NCBI GenBank assembly: GCA_001587675.1
Contig: LNGD01000090.1
Coordinates: forward strand, 1-6,474
Direction: 5' to 3'
DNA: 6,474 bases
Source: Candidatus Methanofastidiosum methylothiophilum
Lineage (GTDB): Archaea > Methanobacteriota_B > Thermococci > Methanofastidiosales > Methanofastidiosaceae
The notes below the pieces were generated by a model. It was not told the DNA's origin and did no database searches. It worked only from the letters and a program-made list of their open reading frames with translations. Position 1 is the stretch's first letter. Each line of letters starts with the position of its first letter. The position numbers and the translations under genes were made by a program. Positions 5,591 to 6,474 of this stretch are shown here, one piece after another.

Positions 5591-5619
5591 AGGAATAAAG
5601 TCGCTTTCACTTTATCCCC
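5591..5619 (-). promoter_or_regulatory. Leader RNA hairpin, 11-bp stem with 7-nt loop
   Basis: In the L3 leader the minus-strand arm GGGGAUAAAGU (5609-5619) pairs with ACUUUAUUCCU (5591-5601) around the loop GAAAGCG. The stem has 11 consecutive pairs, two of them G-U. No U-tract follows, so it does not look like a terminator of the upstream gene. It would be transcribed only from the upstream TATA box. A regulatory or protein-binding role is inference. Confidence 0.5.
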
Positions 5620-5680
5620 GTCTGTAATTCGTAACGTCTTTTTACGCAATTTCTGCTGTATTGGCAGTATAGGTATAGCA

Positions 5681-5689
5681 TTTATAAAT
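5681..5689 (-). promoter_or_regulatory. Probable TATA box of the L3 operon promoter
   Basis: On the minus strand the sequence ATAAGATTTATAAATGC contains a near-ideal archaeal TATA box (TTTATAAA) preceded by a purine-rich stretch fitting the TFB recognition element. With the usual 25-27 nt to the start site, transcription would begin near 5657-5661, giving a leader of about 155 nt before the L3 ATG. It lies just after the stop codon of the LSm-like gene, in the only sizeable gap before the operon. Confidence 0.7.
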
Positions 5690-5712
5690 CTTATGGTAAT
5701 TTATTTCCATTC

Positions 5713-5928
5713 CTATTTTTTATCTTCGGCCAATATTATCCAGACCACATTGCTAACACTAACTAGTAATTCTTTACCCGTGGAACCACTGATGTCCTTA
5801 ACATCACTAAGACAAAGCACATCTTCATCGAAATCTACAAAGTCTCCAGTAAAGATACTGCCATCAATAGATATTATCAATTTCTTTCCAAGATAAGATT
5901 CTAGTTTTTTTAGTAGCAACTTTGACAA
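5713..5928 (-). CDS. Divergent LSm-like (Sm-fold) small protein, TTG start
   Basis: This 71-residue protein most resembles the Sm/LSm fold. A short N-terminal helix (SKLLLKKLESYLG) is followed by strands KKLIISIDGSIFTGDFVDFDEDVLCLSDVKDI, matching the Sm1 pattern (G/K-K-hydrophobics, DG at 22-23, G28, then FDED), and by KELLVSVSNVVWIILAE in the Sm2 position. Canonical archaeal Sm1-type proteins carry His-Met-Asn after the FD and an RG(D/N) in Sm2, residues that hold uridine. Both are missing here, so canonical U-tract binding should not be assumed. The TTG start is supported by GGTGAT at 5932-5937, 5 nt from GGTG to TTG, and no in-frame ATG is available. It lies 66 nt after the upstream gene and 210 nt before L3. 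Fold assignment is inference from the pattern; function is unknown. Confidence 0.75.
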   Translation of the reverse strand: MSKLLLKKLESYLGKKLIISIDGSIFTGDFVDFDEDVLCLSDVKDISGSTGKELLVSVSNVVWIILAEDKK

Positions 5929-5931
5929 TGT

Positions 5932-5937
5932 ATCACC
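5932..5937 (-). promoter_or_regulatory. Shine-Dalgarno that fixes the TTG start of the LSm-like gene
   Basis: GGTGAT followed by ACA precedes the TTG at 5928. It matches the archaeal anti-Shine-Dalgarno complement and supports TTG as the true start, since the frame has no ATG. Confidence 0.7.
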
Positions 5938-5959
5938 GGAATTGATATTAAAGAAAATA

Positions 5960-5969
5960 GGTATTTAAG
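5960..5969 (-). promoter_or_regulatory. Candidate TATA element for the LSm-like gene
   Basis: CTTAAATACC in the 66-nt gap, preceded by the A-rich stretch AAAAACA, could be a TATA box giving a start near 5940, about 12 nt before the TTG and just before its Shine-Dalgarno. The gap is AT-rich throughout and a second TATA-like run (CTTATATC, 5980-5987) exists, so the choice is uncertain. Co-transcription with the upstream gene is equally possible. Confidence 0.3.
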
Positions 5970-5994
5970 TGTTTTTATTGATATAAGATTAAAC

Positions 5995-6474
5995 TCAAAA
6001 GAAAATGAAAGAATAGCGATTTTGTGAATCTTTTATTACATGACCCTTCTTGTGCATCCAATCAAGTAAATCCTTTATATCATATTCATCTTTGAATAAT
6101 CCAGTTGGGCTAACCTCTTGAAATATTTCAAGTGCAGTTAAATTAGGATTATTAATCAAGATAGATTGGACAACATTATATCTTTGATTTGATTCATAAT
6201 CAGATAGTGAATTAATTTCTTTCTTAATAGAAGGTTCGTTTATCAGTCTTTCAAAATTATCAATAGTGATCTTTCTTGAATCTTTGAGGAATTTATTTGT
6301 TATTTCTTTGGAATTTTCTGCTCTAGCAAAGGATTGTGCCAATCTCTTAAGATTCTGACCAGTCTTATTAATCATTGAACGTATTATTGATTCCCTTGTT
6401 ATATCCTGTCTAAATTTGTCTGACAAAATTATGTCTAAATCCTTTGATATAAGCTGAATTAAATCACGGTATTC
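5995..6474 (-). CDS. 3' part of an unidentified gene with a C-terminal winged-helix-like region
   Basis: The last 159 residues are visible, and the reading frame stays open to the window edge, so the start lies outside. I do not recognise the family. The visible part begins EYRDLIQLISKDLDIILSDKF, then a helical block (27-80) with NLKRLAQSFARAENSKEITNKFL, which resembles the helical lid found after AAA+ ATPase cores, including archaeal MCM-like helicases. Residues about 97-157 read as a winged helix: NVVQSILINNPNLTALEIFQEV as the first helices, DIKDLLDWMHKKGHVIKD as the recognition helix and start of the wing, and a final strand RYSFIFF. A TTG at 6426 could begin a 143-residue protein, but no Shine-Dalgarno precedes it, so it is more likely an internal Leu codon. 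A DNA-binding or replication role is only a weak guess. Confidence 0.7.
   Translation of the reverse strand, partial: EYRDLIQLISKDLDIILSDKFRQDITRESIIRSMINKTGQNLKRLAQSFARAENSKEITNKFLKDSRKITIDNFERLINEPSIKKEINSLSDYESNQRYNVVQSILINNPNLTALEIFQEVSPTGLFKDEYDIKDLLDWMHKKGHVIKDSQNRYSFIFF

Noticed and set aside
5591..5619. Hairpin considered as an intrinsic terminator of the LSm-like gene
   Set aside because: It lies downstream of the probable L3 TATA box and is not followed by a U-tract.
5567..5896. Plus-strand open frame of 109 codons opposite the LSm-like gene and the L3 leader
   Set aside because: It lies antisense to a better-supported gene, crosses the promoter region, has a composition typical of reverse-complement frames (Ser/Leu/Phe rich) and has no recognisable family or Shine-Dalgarno.
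6424..6426. TTG at 6426 as the start of the rightmost gene
   Set aside because: There is no Shine-Dalgarno upstream and the frame remains open to the window edge, so a partial gene is the simpler reading.

Overview
The window is the front half of the large archaeal ribosomal-protein operon (the S10/spc-type cluster), read entirely on the minus strand. In transcription order it holds L3 (uL3), L4, L23, L2, S19, L22, S3, L29, SUI1/aIF1, the RNase P protein Rpp29, S17 and the first 64 codons of L14, which runs off the left edge. The embedded aIF1 and Rpp29 genes, the archaeal type of every protein, Shine-Dalgarno sequences of the GGAGG/GGTGAT kind and an archaeal TATA box all point to an archaeon. 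The gene order fits a euryarchaeote, and the clearly AT-rich DNA suggests a low-GC, possibly methanogenic lineage. The species cannot be fixed from this window.

Layout from the right edge leftwards (5' to 3' on the minus strand). First comes the 3' end of an unidentified gene whose last ~60 residues look like a winged helix (5995-6474). A 66-nt gap follows, then a 71-aa divergent LSm-like protein (5713-5928) with a TTG start. Next is a 210-nt gap holding the likely operon promoter (TATA box near 5681-5689) and a leader of about 155 nt with predicted RNA hairpins. The eleven complete operon genes and partial L14 then follow, packed with gaps of only 2-10 nt or overlaps of 1-8 nt. No terminator is visible within the operon, so it evidently continues past the left edge.

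The genes work together in making and running the ribosome. L3, L4, L23, L2, L22, L29 and L14 build the 50S subunit, and L4, L22, L23 and L29 sit along or around the exit tunnel. S19, S3 and S17 build the 30S subunit. aIF1 governs start-codon selection, and Rpp29 is a subunit of the tRNA 5'-processing enzyme RNase P. Coordination appears to rest on co-transcription and translational coupling, because most Shine-Dalgarno sequences lie inside the end of the preceding gene and several stop and start codons overlap.

The operon itself is conventional. The less ordinary parts are upstream: a leader in which the L3 Shine-Dalgarno can be drawn either sequestered or free, a separate 11-bp hairpin, the divergent LSm-like protein and the unidentified winged-helix C-terminus. 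I see no mobile element, CRISPR array, tRNA or rRNA, and no credible plus-strand gene.
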